Of a DNA stretch of 64,000 nt, positions 11,290 through 22,679 are shown one piece after another. How positions within the stretch are numbered: position 1 is the first letter of the stretch; every line of letters starts with the position of its first letter. Source of the DNA: Papaver somniferum (Eukaryota; Streptophyta; Magnoliopsida; Ranunculales; Papaveraceae). The notes beneath the pieces are model-generated. The model was given only the letters and a program-made list of their open reading frames with translations. It ran no database searches and had not been told where the DNA came from. The DNA lies in NCBI RefSeq assembly GCF_003573695.1, contig NC_039359.1, forward strand, positions 158,804,451-158,868,450, written 5' to 3'. Made by a program: the position numbers and the translations under genes.

Positions 11290-12370
11290 AGTACTAGATA
11301 TCCCTTGTCTCAGGCTCTTATGTCCAAAATTGAAGAGTGTTCTCCTAATTCTTACAAACATGCAATGAAGTCTCCTAAATGGTTACTTTATATGCAAAAT
11401 GAGAATACTGCTTTGAATCGTGTTGGTACTTGGACACTTGTTCACCCATATTAAGCGACCAATTTAGTTGGGTGTAAGTGGCTATTTAGGATTAAATACA
11501 ATCCAGGTGGAAGTATAGAGAAATTCAAGTCAAGACTGGTAGCCAAAGGATATCATTAACAAGAAGGGTTGGATTACACTGAGACACTAAGTCCAGTTGC
11601 CAAACTAACAACAATCAAACTTGTCATATATATCTTTAGTTGTTCAAAATGATTGGGGTGTTAAAAAGCTTGATATTAGCAATGCTTTCCTTCATGGTGA
11701 TCTTCAGAAAGATGTGTATATGACTCAACCACCTGGCTTTGAAGACAAAGATCATCCTGAGTTTGTTTGTAAACTTCACAAGTTTATATATGACTTAAAA
11801 CAAGCCCCAAGGTCCTGGCATGAGAAACTCATAAATTTTTTGGTGGCCATGGACTTTAAAGCTTCATCAGCTGATACTCCTCTCTTCATATATTCTTCAG
11901 GATCTATTCTTACTGTTGTTCTCATATATGTTGATGTTATTCTCATCGCTGGTTCTTCATCTCAATTCTACAATGTAATCTTTAAACGACCAGCTTCTTT
12001 TCCAGTCAAAGATACGGGTCAAATACATTATTTCTTAGGTATTGAGATTAAGAGGAATGCATCTACTATGCACTTATCTCAAACGCAAATATGTCATGGA
12101 TTTTTTGAAGAAAACTAATATGATGGATGTTAAACCTTGCACTACACATCTATAAATGATACTAAAATGAGTAAGCATGATGGAAAACCTCTACCTGAGG
12201 CCACTGAATACAGATCTTTAGTTGGAGCCTTACAATATGTTACTTGTACTAGACCAAAAATATGCCATGTTGTTAATCAAGTGTGTCAACATATGTCTTC
12301 TCCTACTGATATTCATTTGGTTGCTTCCAAGAGGATACTGAGATACTTAAAGCACACCGTTGACTAAGGA
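11290..12370 (+). pseudogene. Copia reverse transcriptase
   Basis: After a serine/threonine-rich hinge (10991-11289) come KSPKWLLYMQNENTALN-like sequence, [29 protein letters not shown] and DYTETLSPVAKLTTIK. An open part (11621-12118) has KKLDISNAFLHGDLQKDVYM, QPPGFED and IYDLKQAPRSWHEKL. The catalytic YVDD box reads YVDV at about 11928-11939, losing the second aspartate. Stops at about 11453, 11558 and 12116 interrupt the frame. The RT end continues with EYRSLVGALQYVTCTRPKIC. Confidence 0.9.
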
Positions 12371-12876
12371 ATTTTTCTTCAAAAAGGTATTACAACTCTA
12401 TATTCTTTTTATGACTTTGATTAGGCTGGGAACCCTAATGAAAGAAGGTCTACAAGTGGGTATTGTGTTTTTTTTTTTTTGGTTCTTGTCCAATTTCTTG
12501 GTCTTCTAAGAAACAACCACTAGTTGCCAGAAGTTCCAATGAGGCAGAATATAGAGCATTGGCTCATACAACATCTGAGGTCTTATGGGTTTGTCTGTTT
12601 CTGAAAGATTTACATGTCTTTCTTCCAAATTGTCCTAGTTTGGGTTGTGACAAAAAAACAGTTATATTTCCTTAGCTTCTAATCCATTTATGCATAGCAG
12701 AATCAAGCATGTGACTATCGACTTTCACTTCATTAGAAAACTCATCCAGTCGAAGGTGCTGGCAATCTATTATATGTCTACAAATGCTCTTTACAGATGT
12801 TTTTACCAAAGGCTTCGGAGCTGCAAGGTTTGAGTTCTTAAGAAACAAGTTGAGAGTGTTATCCACAGCTCCACTT
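12371..12876 (+). pseudogene. Copia RNase H
   Basis: Fragments include a frame with ISWSSKKQPLVARSSNEAEY followed by RALAHTTSEVLWVCLFLKDL, the hallmark of the copia RNase H (SSxEAEY). The upstream D/A motif is damaged around a stretch of T (12467-12480). Downstream of a TAG at 12672 the sequence still follows the HIKTRIDYH-to-C-terminus part, ending near the polypurine tract. Confidence 0.8.
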
Positions 12877-12885
12877 GAGGGGGGA

Positions 12886-13114
12886 TAGTAAGCTATGTTT
12901 TGACATATAAAATGTGGTAGCCCTTATTTGTACTAACTCTGGTCTGCCCTTATCATTTCTTGTCAGTTTTATCATCTGTAGTTGTCTGTACAGACTTTTT
13001 TCTGCTATATAGTCAGTCTCTCATCATGTTGTACTGACAGCTATATAAGATGTATCACATGTATCATGTTAATAAATAAGATTCCTCTTTTTCTCTCTTA
13101 AATATTTCTCTACA
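12886..13114 (+). repeat. 3' LTR of the copia relic (about 229 bp)
   Basis: A polypurine tract (TTGAGGGGGG, 12875-12884) immediately precedes it. The LTR then runs from TAGTAAGCTATG (decayed from a TG start) to TTTCTCTACA. Inside are TATATAAG and AATAAATAAGATT, plausible promoter and poly(A) signals. No second copy is in the window, so the ends are approximate. Confidence 0.6.
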
Positions 13115-13675
13115 ATATACCTAAAATCTGATAATTCATCTTAGGCTTTTCATAAAAAGGATGAACACAATGACCAAAGATATATGGATATATTTAGTTT
13201 TTCTAATTTTATTTAATTTTAAAAAACTTGTGAAAAATATATTTGTTACGAAAGAGCAAACTACATAAAATATTAGATAGGGTTCACCATTGATTGTTGC
13301 TTGTTGCTCACAAAACTTAAACATTATGTTCATGATTGTTTTAGATCCACCTAAGTAATCTAAGTTTTTCCTTTTTAGGAAGCGATATCAGAGATGTAGT
13401 TCAAAGTTGAATAAAAGCGAGTTCAGTCTTGCTCGCCCCCCACCCTCCCCCAAGAAAAAAGAAAACGTTGAATAAGAAAGCATTGGCCTGACTAAAATAT
13501 TAAGGACCATTGAGTTCGCCTAAACATGGAATTATGAGGCATACTTGGGACAAGTGAGCCAACTTGGAAGTTTCGATTTGAAGAAGTAAAGAGGAACTGT
13601 CCTTGATATACATGGGATATGCGACTAAACTTGGACTCGCCAACGAAAACAACAATGATACAATCACGAAAAAAA
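13115..13675. other. Non-coding, related to 39.8 kb and 47.4 kb
   Basis: No gene recognised. AACATTATGTTCATGATTGTTTTAG-like words near 13320 recur near 39895. The stretch around ATGGAATTATGAGGCATA (13525) recurs near 47427 as ATGGAATTATGAGACATA. This suggests old segmental copies rather than genes. Confidence 0.5.
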
Positions 13676-13996
13676 ATCGAAAAATGGGTTATTTGTCCAC
13701 ATATTTTTAAAACATGGTTCAAATGGACGAGTAAAAATTAGTATGTGTGAAATGGACAAAAAAAAATAGCAAGGATGAAACTGGATTCATCCTGGCTTAA
13801 ACTTAAAGAATAGCGAGGATGAAACTGGATGCATCTTGATATAAATTAAAAATAAGAAAAAGTATTTGAAAATAGGTAGGATGAAACTGTTTACATCCTG
13901 GCTATTTTTACATTTTTGTCCATTTAAACAGTATCAAAATCTATGTCTTTTTCACCCAGAAATCGTTAATTTTGATCTTTTAAACCAATTTTGTAA
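13676..13996 (+). repeat. Dispersed GGATGAAACTGG repeat, copy 1
   Basis: It begins AAAATGGGTTATTTGTCC, carries three GGATGAAACTG(G/T) blocks each followed by CATCCTG-type words, and ends near AACCAATTTTGT. The same order is found at 39949-40302, reversed at 40352-40630, and split at 36277-38660. It is non-coding and of unknown class; the ACGGAAAAT...GGTCATTTGTCC end is shared by the copies. Confidence 0.75.
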
Positions 13997-14517
13997 TAAA
14001 TACTTGGGTAATCTCCAAAACAAACAGTGCTCATTTTGACCGGCCATCGACTCATTGGTTAGAATTTGACTTTGTCACACACAATTCTTGAGTTTTTATT
14101 TTTGTGCGCTAAAGTAAAATGAACTGTCATGCTCATTAAATGTTTAAATGCAAGACCACAAAATAATAAAATTTGTGTTTACGTTACGTGCTTATATATC
14201 CAAAAACAGTGCATCCCTTTAAGCATAGCAGATGTGAAGACAATGGACTGCATCTTGAGAGATTTCTTACATCTCGTTGGTGCATTACCTTTAGAATACA
14301 AACACCAATAAAGTGAGTGAGATGTTGGAGGAAAATGAATCTCTAAAGGTAGTTTTGAATTTGCGGTCAGGATCCACTATGTATGTGGTTGCCTTTTTAA
14401 ACATAGTTAAAGTGAAAACATAAAATTTCCTACTCCTCACCAAAATAATGTTCACTTCCTCTTTGGAACAATTTTTTTATCCATTATTTAATCAAGTTGT
14501 TAATTTTTTTGATATGC
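13997..14517. other. Non-coding, diverged copy of 35.8-36.2 kb
   Basis: No gene recognised. TAAGCAT, then TGTGAAGACA, GATTTCTTACATCT and GGAAAATGAATC occur in the same order at about 35855-35975. The two blocks are probably old duplicates. Confidence 0.45.
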
Positions 14518-14526
14518 CTTTAAATC

Positions 14527-15507
14527 CTAGTTTAATTGGGGCCCCAAAAACAATTAGGGGCCTCCCACTAGAGGACAAAAAAGGTCATTAAAATTCGAAT
14601 TGAGTCACTCCTTAACCAAAATATTTTTAAATGGCTAAACTATCCCTGAATGATTAGTATTAAAATTTAATTAAGTTAAGTTAATTAGTGTGGTTAGATT
14701 ATGTTAGATTAAACTCAGATTTTAGAATCGATATTTTTTTTATTTTTTGAGTTGAGAAGAAGAAGAGGAGGTTTTAGAGGAAAATTTAAGGTTTTTAGAA
14801 GTGAGTAATTCAAGTAGAGAAATGATGTTGGGGAAGGTTCAAGCAACAAAGATGATTGTGTTGATGGTAAGATTATCTTAAATTCTCCCATGGATTGGAT
14901 GTATGTCACAACACAGAGAAAAAGTCGTCAATGTCGAGGGATGTATACCCCAAAAACTTTAGAAAGTCGTCAATGTATTGACACCAAAAATGACGACTCA
15001 AACCTGCAACTTTTCCAGGTTATGAAAAATCGTCAGGGTATTAAAAAATTTCATTGACGATCCTCAACAGTCGTTAATGTTTAAACTGTTTAAGTGACGA
15101 CTCTAAACTGTCGAAGATTCATTAATGGCGGAAATGTACGACAGTTTTGGGTCGTCATAAAAATGATCAATTCCCTGACGACCCTTTGGAAGGGTCGTTA
15201 CAGTTTTGGTTACGCATTTGACGACTTAAACAGTCGTTAATGTTTTAGAAATGTCGTTAATCTCTAAAAAGAGTCGTTAGTGTATGACAATTTAGAGTCG
15301 TTATTGTTTTGATCATGATGTATATGACGACCCTAAATTGTCGTTAATGTCGGTGAAGGGTCGTTAATGAGGGTCGTTACTTGAAAAAAATATTAATCAA
15401 GAGTAAAATAGTATATTCATCTTCCAATTTTTACACCCCTGAAAAATTTGGGGGCAAAGAAAATTCCATGACCCCCGATTAGAAGTTATGGCCCCAATTA
15501 AACTAGT
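14527..15507. mobile_element. Non-autonomous Mutator-like element (981 bp)
   Basis: The termini are perfect inverted repeats over CTAGTTTAATTGGGGCC. The nine bases CTTTAAATC flank both sides (14518-14526 and 15508-15516), the length expected for a Mutator-type target duplication. The interior has no transposase. Frames near 14715-14909 show nothing recognisable. Most of the right half is a degenerate array of GTCGT/ACGAC motifs. Confidence 0.8.
14925..15385. repeat. Degenerate GTCGTTAATGT minisatellite inside the MULE
   Basis: The words GTCGTTAATGT, GTCGTCAATGT, TGACGACTC and TGACGACCC recur about every 20-40 bases in both orientations. Mirrored pairs (for example GACGACCCT and GGGTCGTTA) make many small hairpins possible. 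No coding capacity. Confidence 0.75.
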
Positions 15508-16678
15508 CTTTAAATCCATATTAACGATTCAGGTACTTGCTTTCATACGTATAGTCCTGTAAGAGTTAACTAGGCCATTATTTGCTCTATCTCATTTAAG
15601 TCAAGTCAGACGTGTTTCCTTTTTTTTTTTTTTTTTTTTTTTTTTCTGAATTCAAACAAGCTTCTTTGACTTTTATTAATCTTTTCTTATTAGTAAATAA
15701 ATAATAAATGAAAATTGCTGTGAAAGTTTAGCTATTGTAATTTTTATTATCTATATCTTGTGCTTTTATTTATTTTCAAAACGTTTCGTAGTATTTTCTA
15801 GTACTTCCCCAAAAATACATGATTTAAACGATGATACCAGTGGTTAGAATCACTTAATATTTTTTGTCCTATATGAAATGGTATTAATCGTAGTAAAACT
15901 GGTATCCCTTTTTTAAATCGTGCATGAACGAATATCATCATCTGTGTTATCCAATTCAGAAACGTTTCTCTCTCTTTCTCTCTCCAAGAAAAAAAACAAA
16001 AACTCTTCATCTTCATCTTGCTCAGATTTGGTCCTTTTGGACCAGATCTGAGCAAGGATTGTTGTTTTTCTTTAATTTTAATAGATTTTTCAGTAAAATA
16101 AGATGTTTTTTTTTTAATTTGTGGTGTCTTTTGACACATTTCTTCACCATTTGGGTGATTTTGTCTTCGCTTTGAGAGCGATTATTTCTTCACTTTGATG
16201 GTGATTTGTTCGATCTTTGTTGGTTGCTTCATGGCTTGTTATTCTAGATTTGAGAACATCGGCGATTCAACACGGCATAGCTTTGAGTTCATCTTCAACA
16301 AAAGGGATTTAGGGCATCCGGGTTTTTCGTTCACATATACTAGATTAAGGGCTAATTACTCCTTTGTTTTTGGAGTATCTCTTGTTATAGAAGACAAACA
16401 TTCAAAATGGTCGGAATTGATTCCGGATTATACCATTTTTTTTTCTCTACTTTTCATGCAAAAATTGGGTACCTTTGCGGTATTTTGCTCTTTCTCTTCG
16501 CGAATTACATGTAATTGGTATCTTCATTTGTATTTGGGTTTTAAGTTTCTTGTATTTTGGATCAAAACAAAAAATTAGTATAAGAATTCCAGTGGCTGTT
16601 AAATCCGATAATGGAACCAGACTCTTCAACTATATAAATGGATTTCTCTCTCATGGCGATTTCTCTCTGCAAACCCAG
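15508..16678. other. Non-coding with a 27-base T run
   Basis: A run of about 27 T lies at 15619-15645. Several open frames (16195-16578 and shadows) have no recognisable domain and an unlikely composition. I see no gene here apart from the hairpin listed separately. Confidence 0.5.
16017..16056. repeat. Hairpin, 18-bp stem and 4-base loop
   Basis: CTTGCTCAGATTTGGTCC is followed, after TTTT, by GGACCAGATCTGAGCAAG. The arms pair over 18 positions with one mismatch. It could fold in RNA or be a decayed palindrome; no terminator or miRNA claim is made. Confidence 0.8.
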
Positions 16679-16911
16679 CCTCACAATCGCTTCAATCCTA
16701 GGATTTGATTCAGTTTGTGAGTGTGCTAATTTAACTTCTTCGCCGTCCAAGGACGGATCTTTGATCCTTCCTCTTGGGGCCGAGATTTATTGATTAGTAG
16801 GGTTTTTACTTTCGCCAAATTAGAGTTAGTTTATTTTTATTTTCTTTTTTGTTTTTGTGTTTTTAGTTTTGGGTTATGATCACTGGTAGATCCAAACTAA
16901 GAAGTGAAAGA
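16679..16911 (+). repeat. Duplicated leader-like segment, copy A
   Basis: Shares a collinear series of words with 26230-26436: CTCAATCGCTTCAATC, GATTCAGTTTG(T)GAGTGTG, AAGGACG(G)ATCTTTGATC, TTATTG, and GATC(A/T)(C/T)TGGTAGATCCAAA. It ends in a possible start, ATGATCACTGGTAGA, but the following frame (about 57 codons to 17045) has no known motif. The two copies flank the MULE-OTU/PMD cluster in the same orientation. They could be 5' leader or exon fragments of a duplicated gene. Confidence 0.6.
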
Positions 16912-17097
16912 ATGATGAAAGGACTAGATAAATCTCAGTCAGTTGAAGAGATATTAAGGACAAAAAGCTTTTCTTCTATGAGATGGGATTTCAAAAAATC
17001 CCTTGAAGAGAACATGTCAAGTGGAAAGAAAAACTTTTTCAATTGAAGAGGAAACTATCGGATCTCTCAAAGTGGTAAAGATAATAGAACGTGGTGC

Positions 17098-19164
17098 AGG
17101 AGGGTATTAATGCATGCAATAGCGGTAGTGTTTCCGGAAGCCCAAAACTTGCAATGTATGTGGCACATTCAATGCAATCTCAAAACCAATCGCCATCATC
17201 ATTTCCAAGATAAAAGACCAAGTAAGGGTACCAACAGGTCAAAGGAAGAGGATGAGCGCATTAGTAAATTAACCGTGGAAGAACTTAAGGAAGAGGATAG
17301 GTTATTTGAAGAAAAGTGGAAGGAGGATGGAATTATTTGGAAAATGTTCATGAAAGCATGGGACAAAATCGTTTGGTCGATGACCGAGGAAATTTACGAA
17401 TGTAACTTGAAGAAATTTGAGGATGAATATGGCTCGGACTACCCAAAACCGGTTGAGTATTGTAAAAAACAATGGTTAACGATTAAGGAGAGGTTTTTGT
17501 TTGCATGAACATATGAATATTGTAATTTCAAGAACGAGGCGACAAGCATTGCGGAGGGGTCTCATGGTCTACTAAAGAAAATACTAATTGGTAGTCAAAA
17601 TGGAGTTGTGTCGATCCAAGAAGCAATCCATGAATTCACCAATCGTGATCTCGTAAAGATTAGGAAATGTATGCAATTTAGTGTACACCAATTCCCGATG
17701 GAACATATTAAGGAAAAATTGCTTCTAAGGGGAGTTGTTCATAAAGTTTCAAGATGGGAAATAAATCGCATGATGAAACAATTGAAGTTATATAAAAATT
17801 ATGATGACGAGAATACGGTTTTTGTTTGCAAGGATATGATAGGTATTGGACTCCCGTGTCGTCATAAGTTGGGTAGGTATGTTGAAGTGATTGACATCAA
17901 TGATATTCATCCATTTTGGAAGCAATTAAATTTCACTCCGAACACCCCGGTAGTTGATGGTCCGTCTTTCTTGGAGTCGTAATTGTGTGCACGAATAGCC
18001 GAGCGTTACGCTACATCAAACGACACCAAAAAGAAAATATTGATGCATAATTTGGAGGAATCCCTTCACCCTTGTTTAAGGGAGGTTGATGAACCTATTA
18101 AGAAAAAGAACACCGGTAGGCCGAACACCGAAGTGTCGAGGACCATCCAAAGAAAAGAGTTGAAGGAGTATTTGTCTAATAAAAGAATACTGTCTAGGCA
18201 CGAGCATTCAGAAGCCGAATTTGAAGATGAGCCGGAACCTAAGAAAAGAGGTCGTCCAAGAAATGATCAAAGTGGACCAACCACCCGACAAGTAAGGCCA
18301 AAGATCTCTACAGAGCCTTCTCATGTAAGTCAACCCAATGTTGTCGAAGAAGTTGTTGAGCAAATGAACGCCTCGCAACAAACCCAACCAATGGAAATTC
18401 ATAATATAAAAGAGGACAAAGGTACTCTTCGTTGCCCTAGAGATCTTAATGGAAGACCAAATCGATCCACATATACAATATACAAAGAGTATTTGGAACA
18501 ACCCCCTCCACTTATCATTTCATTTGTTTTGTCGACCGACGAGGTTGATGGGGATGGAAATTGTGGGTTTCACGTTGCTACGGAACAAATGGGTTACTTT
18601 AGAGAGACGGATATCGAAGATGTCACCCAATGCCAATATTTAAGAGATAAGATGGCGGTACAAGTAGTGAAGGACAAGGGTTTTTATATGGAGATGATGA
18701 GGCGAGGAGATATATACGACAAAGAACAAGAGTTCAAAGACTTAGTTGCGCGTGTGAAGTGCCAAAAAGGATTGAAGACAATCGGATCCAAGTATTGGAT
18801 GAAAATGCCTAAATTTGGATATCTCCTAGCGGGCGTTTTGAATTGCGTGGTACATTTCTTTGTTCCTCCTATGTATGGACTTAGCATGACGTTTGCACCC
18901 ACAAGAACGACTTGCGACGATTCGGTTAAAGATAGAAGAATCGTAATGGCATTTGTGAATGAAATGCACTTTATCGGTTTAAGAGTAAAGAAAGATTGTC
19001 CGTTACCTCCGTTGAGTAAGTGGCACGATTACTTCCCGATGAACCATTGCAAGGATTGGGTGAAACAATATGAGTCCAACATGGTTGATTGGGATCGCTT
19101 TATGGACAACAACTTTCCCGCTGAGTTACTCGAATTGATCCCCTCGGATGATGACGATGTTTGA
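17098..19164 (+). pseudogene. MULE transposase (C-terminal half) fused to OTU-like protease
   Basis: The frame starts inside the MULE catalytic domain (MHAIAVVFPEAQNLQCMWHI). It continues through EGSHGLLKKILIGSQNG and the SWIM-like GIGLPCRHKLG, then a basic KKRGRPRND linker, and ends in an OTU-type cysteine protease domain. In the last open part (17983-19164) DGDGNCGFH holds the candidate Asp and Cys (Cys codon 18562-18564), and NEMHFIGLRVK the candidate His (18967-18969). Two stops interrupt it: TGA at 17506 and TAA at 17980, the latter a likely CAA-to-TAA change before LCARIAERY. The N-terminal DNA-binding half is missing. MULE and FAR1 transposases cut and paste DNA in the nucleus; the role of the protease tail is unknown. 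Confidence 0.85.
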
Positions 19165-19545
19165 TCGTTTTTTTTTCGAACATGTAATTTGTACAAGTTT
19201 TTTGGAAACTTTTTTGTGAAGATATATGATTTAACGGTCGCAAAAAATACAATGTTGTCTCCTGAATGCAGGAATCGGGCTCTTTGATACACGTTTTGAT
19301 GCCGAATATTATAATCGGTTGGTAATGATACACGTTTTGATTCTTAATATTATAATCGGTAGAACTCTTAAATATCTATCTACCGATTTGGTGGGTATTT
19401 CGAGGCACGGCTATAATTTTTTTGAAACTATGTAATCGGAACAACAGTATTATAACACTTCAATCCGATTAATCATATTCGGGAATTCCATATTTTATCA
19501 AACCGCCGATTAATATTAAAAATTTGAATTTACAGCACTCAAACA

Positions 19546-20091
19546 TCACATGTTATTCTTTTTTCCCAGTCCGAGTGGAACAATCAAAGCGGATTCGAAA
19601 TGTAGAAACGACTCTCCTCTCCACTTGGAATAAACATCTTGTGCCGCAAACCTGTCGTCTCTGTGCCTAGCAAGAATACGGTTGTACTCGGTGCACAATT
19701 TTATAACATGGTGCATCCTTGAAGAAACATGGGATGGTTCATAATTGTGGCGTGGATGCTTGTACTTACCAACAAAAGGACCCAATGAAACGTTAATCCA
19801 AAATATACGATCGTCCTGCTGTTGTTTGGGTAGATCTTTCACAATGTAATAATTTTTTATCCATTCGGTTTCTTCCTCAACTTGTTTTAATCTTTCTCTT
19901 TGATGGAATTGTTCTTGACCTCGCTTCTTAACCTTGATTTCCTCTTCCTCCTCTTTCGTTGCCACTAACGATGGTTTAATTTTTTTGGGTTGTTTGTTCC
20001 TTTTTTGTATTTCCTCTTCCATTGCTGCAATTGATGTAGTTGTTCGCTTGCATCTTCGAAGTATGTTGTCGATTGATGATGGACTTGCCAT
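19546..20091 (-). CDS. Hypothetical 181-aa protein next to the MULE relic
   Basis: An uninterrupted 181-codon frame, oriented tail-to-tail with the transposase. The N-terminus is short and serine-rich. Residues about 25-85 are highly charged and probably coiled (EEEIQKRNKQPKKIKPS, TKEEEEEIKVKKRGQEQ). The C-terminal half (FWINVSLGPFVGKYKHPRHN, RILARHRDDRFAAQDVYSKW) looks folded. I do not recognise a family. A TATA box about 60 bases upstream and an intact frame, unlike its neighbours, make it a plausible expressed gene or an accessory ORF of the MULE. It has no signal peptide or membrane segment. Confidence 0.6.
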   Translation of the reverse strand: MASPSSIDNILRRCKRTTTSIAAMEEEIQKRNKQPKKIKPSLVATKEEEEEIKVKKRGQEQFHQRERLKQVEEETEWIKNYYIVKDLPKQQQDDRIFWINVSLGPFVGKYKHPRHNYEPSHVSSRMHHVIKLCTEYNRILARHRDDRFAAQDVYSKWRGESFLHFESALIVPLGLGKKNNM

Positions 20092-20150
20092 TGAAAAGGT
20101 TTTTCGTTCTGATTTTTTTACTCAATAATAACTGAGAGGGGTTACCCTCC

Positions 20151-20157
20151 TTATATA
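20151..20157 (-). promoter_or_regulatory. TATA box for the 181-aa gene
   Basis: The minus strand reads CTATATAAGGAGGG, about 60 bases before the ATG at 20091, a normal plant TATA-to-ATG spacing with a short leader. The leader region also has the doubled word AAAATATGGC(T/C)GTTGAGGTTTC just upstream (20185-20231). Confidence 0.5.
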
Positions 20158-20360
20158 GATTAGAGTTCCAACGGCTCTAATTTTTGAAAATATGGCTGTT
20201 GAGGTTTCTGAAAATATGGCCGTTGAGGTTTCGTATCAATGATGCAATAAAATCGGTTGCTAACGATACACGTGTTTCCTCCGAAAAGGACATTCGGTAG
20301 CGAACTTAAATTTTTATCTACCGATTAGGTTGGTATTTCTAAACACGACTATATTATTCG

Positions 20361-22000
20361 GAGGCTAATTTATTTTTGTAAAGTCCCGAATGTACGATGG
20401 CCCAAAAATCAGAATTTGGGAAAAACTGATACTTTTCAAATTTTGAACTTGCAATAATCGGAAGTCAACTCAGTTACCCAAACTTCCGAATATGGGTGGT
20501 CTAACCTTCTATATTGGCCCTTGGAACCACCTAGAGCCATGGCATGGTTTGTTTTGAACTTGTAATATTCAGATGATAATTTTTTTTTGTAAAGTCCCGA
20601 ATGTACGATGACCCAAAAATCAGAATTTGGGAAAAACTGATACTTTTCAAATTTTGAACTTGCAATAATCGGAAGTCAACTCAGTTACCCAAACTTCCGA
20701 ATATGGGTTGTCTAACCTTCTATATTGGCCCTTGGAACCACCTACAGCCATGGCATGGTTTGTTTTGAACTTGTAATATTCGGAGGATAATTTTTTTTTG
20801 TAAAGTCCCGAATGTACGATGGCCCAAAAATCAGAATTTGGGAAAAACTGATACTTTTCAAATTTTGAACTTGCAATAATCGGAAGTCAACTCAGTTACC
20901 CAAACTTCCGAATATGGGTGGTCTAACCTTCTATATTGGCCCTTGGAACCACCTAGAGCCATGGCATGGTTTGTTTTGAACTTGTAATATTCAGATGATA
21001 ATTTTTTTTTGTAAAGTCCCGAATGTACGATGACCCAAAAATCAGAATTTGGGAAAAACTGATACTTTTCAAATTTTGAACTTGCAATAATCGGAAGTCA
21101 ACTCAGTTACCCAAACTTCCGAATATGGGTTGTCTAACCTTCTATATTGGCCCTTGGAACCACCTACAGCCATGGCATGGTTTGTTTTGAACTTGTAATA
21201 TTCGGAGGATAATTTTTTTTTGTAAAGTCCCGAATGTACGATGGCCCAAAAATCAGAATTTGGGAAAAACTGATACTTTTCAAATTTTGAACTTGCAATA
21301 ATCGGAAGTCGACTCAGTTACCCAAACTTCCGAATATGGGTTGTCTAACCTTCTATATTGGCCCTTGGAACCACCTAGAGCCATTGCATGGTTTGTTTTG
21401 AACTTGTAATATTCGGGGGATAATTTTTTTTTGTAAAGTCCCGAATGTACGATGGCCCAAAAATCAGAATTTGGGAAAAACTGATACTTTTCAAATTTTG
21501 AACTTGCAATAATCGGAAGTCGACTCAGTTACCCAAACTTCCGAATATGGGTTGTCTAACCTTCTATATTGGCCCTTGGAACCACCTAGATCCATTGCAT
21601 GGTTTGTTTTGAACTTGTAATATTCGGGGGATAATTTTTTTTTGTAAAGTCCCGAATGTACGATGGCCCAAAAATCAGAATTTGGGAAAAACTGATACTT
21701 TTCAAATTTTGAACTTGCAATAATCGGAAGTCAACTCAGTTACCCAAACTTCCGAATATGGGTTGTCTAACCTTCTATATTGGCCCTTGGAACCACCTAG
21801 ATCCATGGCATGGTTTGTTTTGAACTTGTAATATTCGGGAGATAATTTTTTTTTGTAAAGTCCCGAATGTACGATGGCCTAAAAATCAGAATTTGGGAAA
21901 AACTGATACTTTTCAAATTTTGAACTTGCAATAATCGGAAGTCAACTCAGTTACCCAAACTTCTGAATATGGGTTGTCTAACCTTCTATATTGGCCCTTG
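20361..22000. repeat. Tandem array, 211-bp unit, nearly 8 copies
   Basis: GTAAAGTCCCGAATGTACGA begins at 20378, 20589, 20800, 21011, 21222, 21433, 21644 and 21855: exactly 211 bp each time. Diagnostic variants alternate in the first four units (GGTGGTCTAACC, GGTTGTCTAACC, GGTGGTCTAACC, GGTTGTCTAACC; TATTCAGATGAT versus TATTCGGAGGAT), so these are two copies of a 422-bp dimer. Later units share TATTCGGGGG or TATTCGGGAG. Each unit holds CCGAAT and ATTCGG words. No open reading frame crosses the array. Confidence 0.95.
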
Positions 22001-22679
22001 TAAATTCCGAATGTACAACACAAATCATTGTCATTTATCTGCTCTTCTTTACTTTACGACCGTGACTACCTCCTAGTCCTGCACGACCACGGGTTGGAGC
22101 AGCTTCAGTTGGAGCACCTTCAGCGCTCGATGAAGCTCGAGTTCTTTTACCCGTCTGTGATACTGCCACCTTGGGCGGATGCCTCTTCGTGACTTTCTCC
22201 CCAAACTTGGCAGCATAATCTTCGTTATCCATATTATCAACTAGGTCTCTAGCCTCTTTGATCTTCTCAGCTGGCATGGGATCTCCGCTCTTCAGGTTGA
22301 TGTTGTAATCCCCAATTTCCTCCATAGGTTGATGTTGTATATACCCGTGTTGTCGCATCACCCTAGAGGGGTTACACATCACATATCCTGTGGGGTGCCA
22401 CAATAGTCCAAAATAAAGGACAAGTCCGACCGAACATTTATATGCGCACTGGCTCGATCTTCCTTGTATGGATCAAAGCATACGTCCGAGGCCTTAAATT
22501 GGTCCAAAATCTCCCTCATGCGAATCAACTGCTGCTCTTTTGTCCTAGAACGGTTGTCTTCAAATATATACTTTGTTCCTATAGGAGTACCTTTGCACCA
22601 CCCCGGGTTCTCTCCGGCCAACTTCAGGATAGGGAAGTGGTCATAGATCCATGCCTATATACATAAGAAACCAAGTTTT

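Larger units (their letters stand above)
8782..13114 (+). mobile_element. Ty1/copia retrotransposon relic, 5'-truncated
   Basis: The plus-strand order gag, protease, integrase, RT, RNase H, polypurine tract, 3' LTR is the Ty1/copia order (integrase before RT). There is no 5' LTR: the element starts inside gag at the edge of the LTR-like repeat. Every domain has stops or frameshifts and several catalytic residues are gone, so it is an old, inactive copy. Confidence 0.9.

Noticed and set aside
15798..16578. Several overlapping 80-127 codon frames on both strands
   Set aside because: No motif, low complexity, rich in F/S/L from T runs; no promoter or homology visible.
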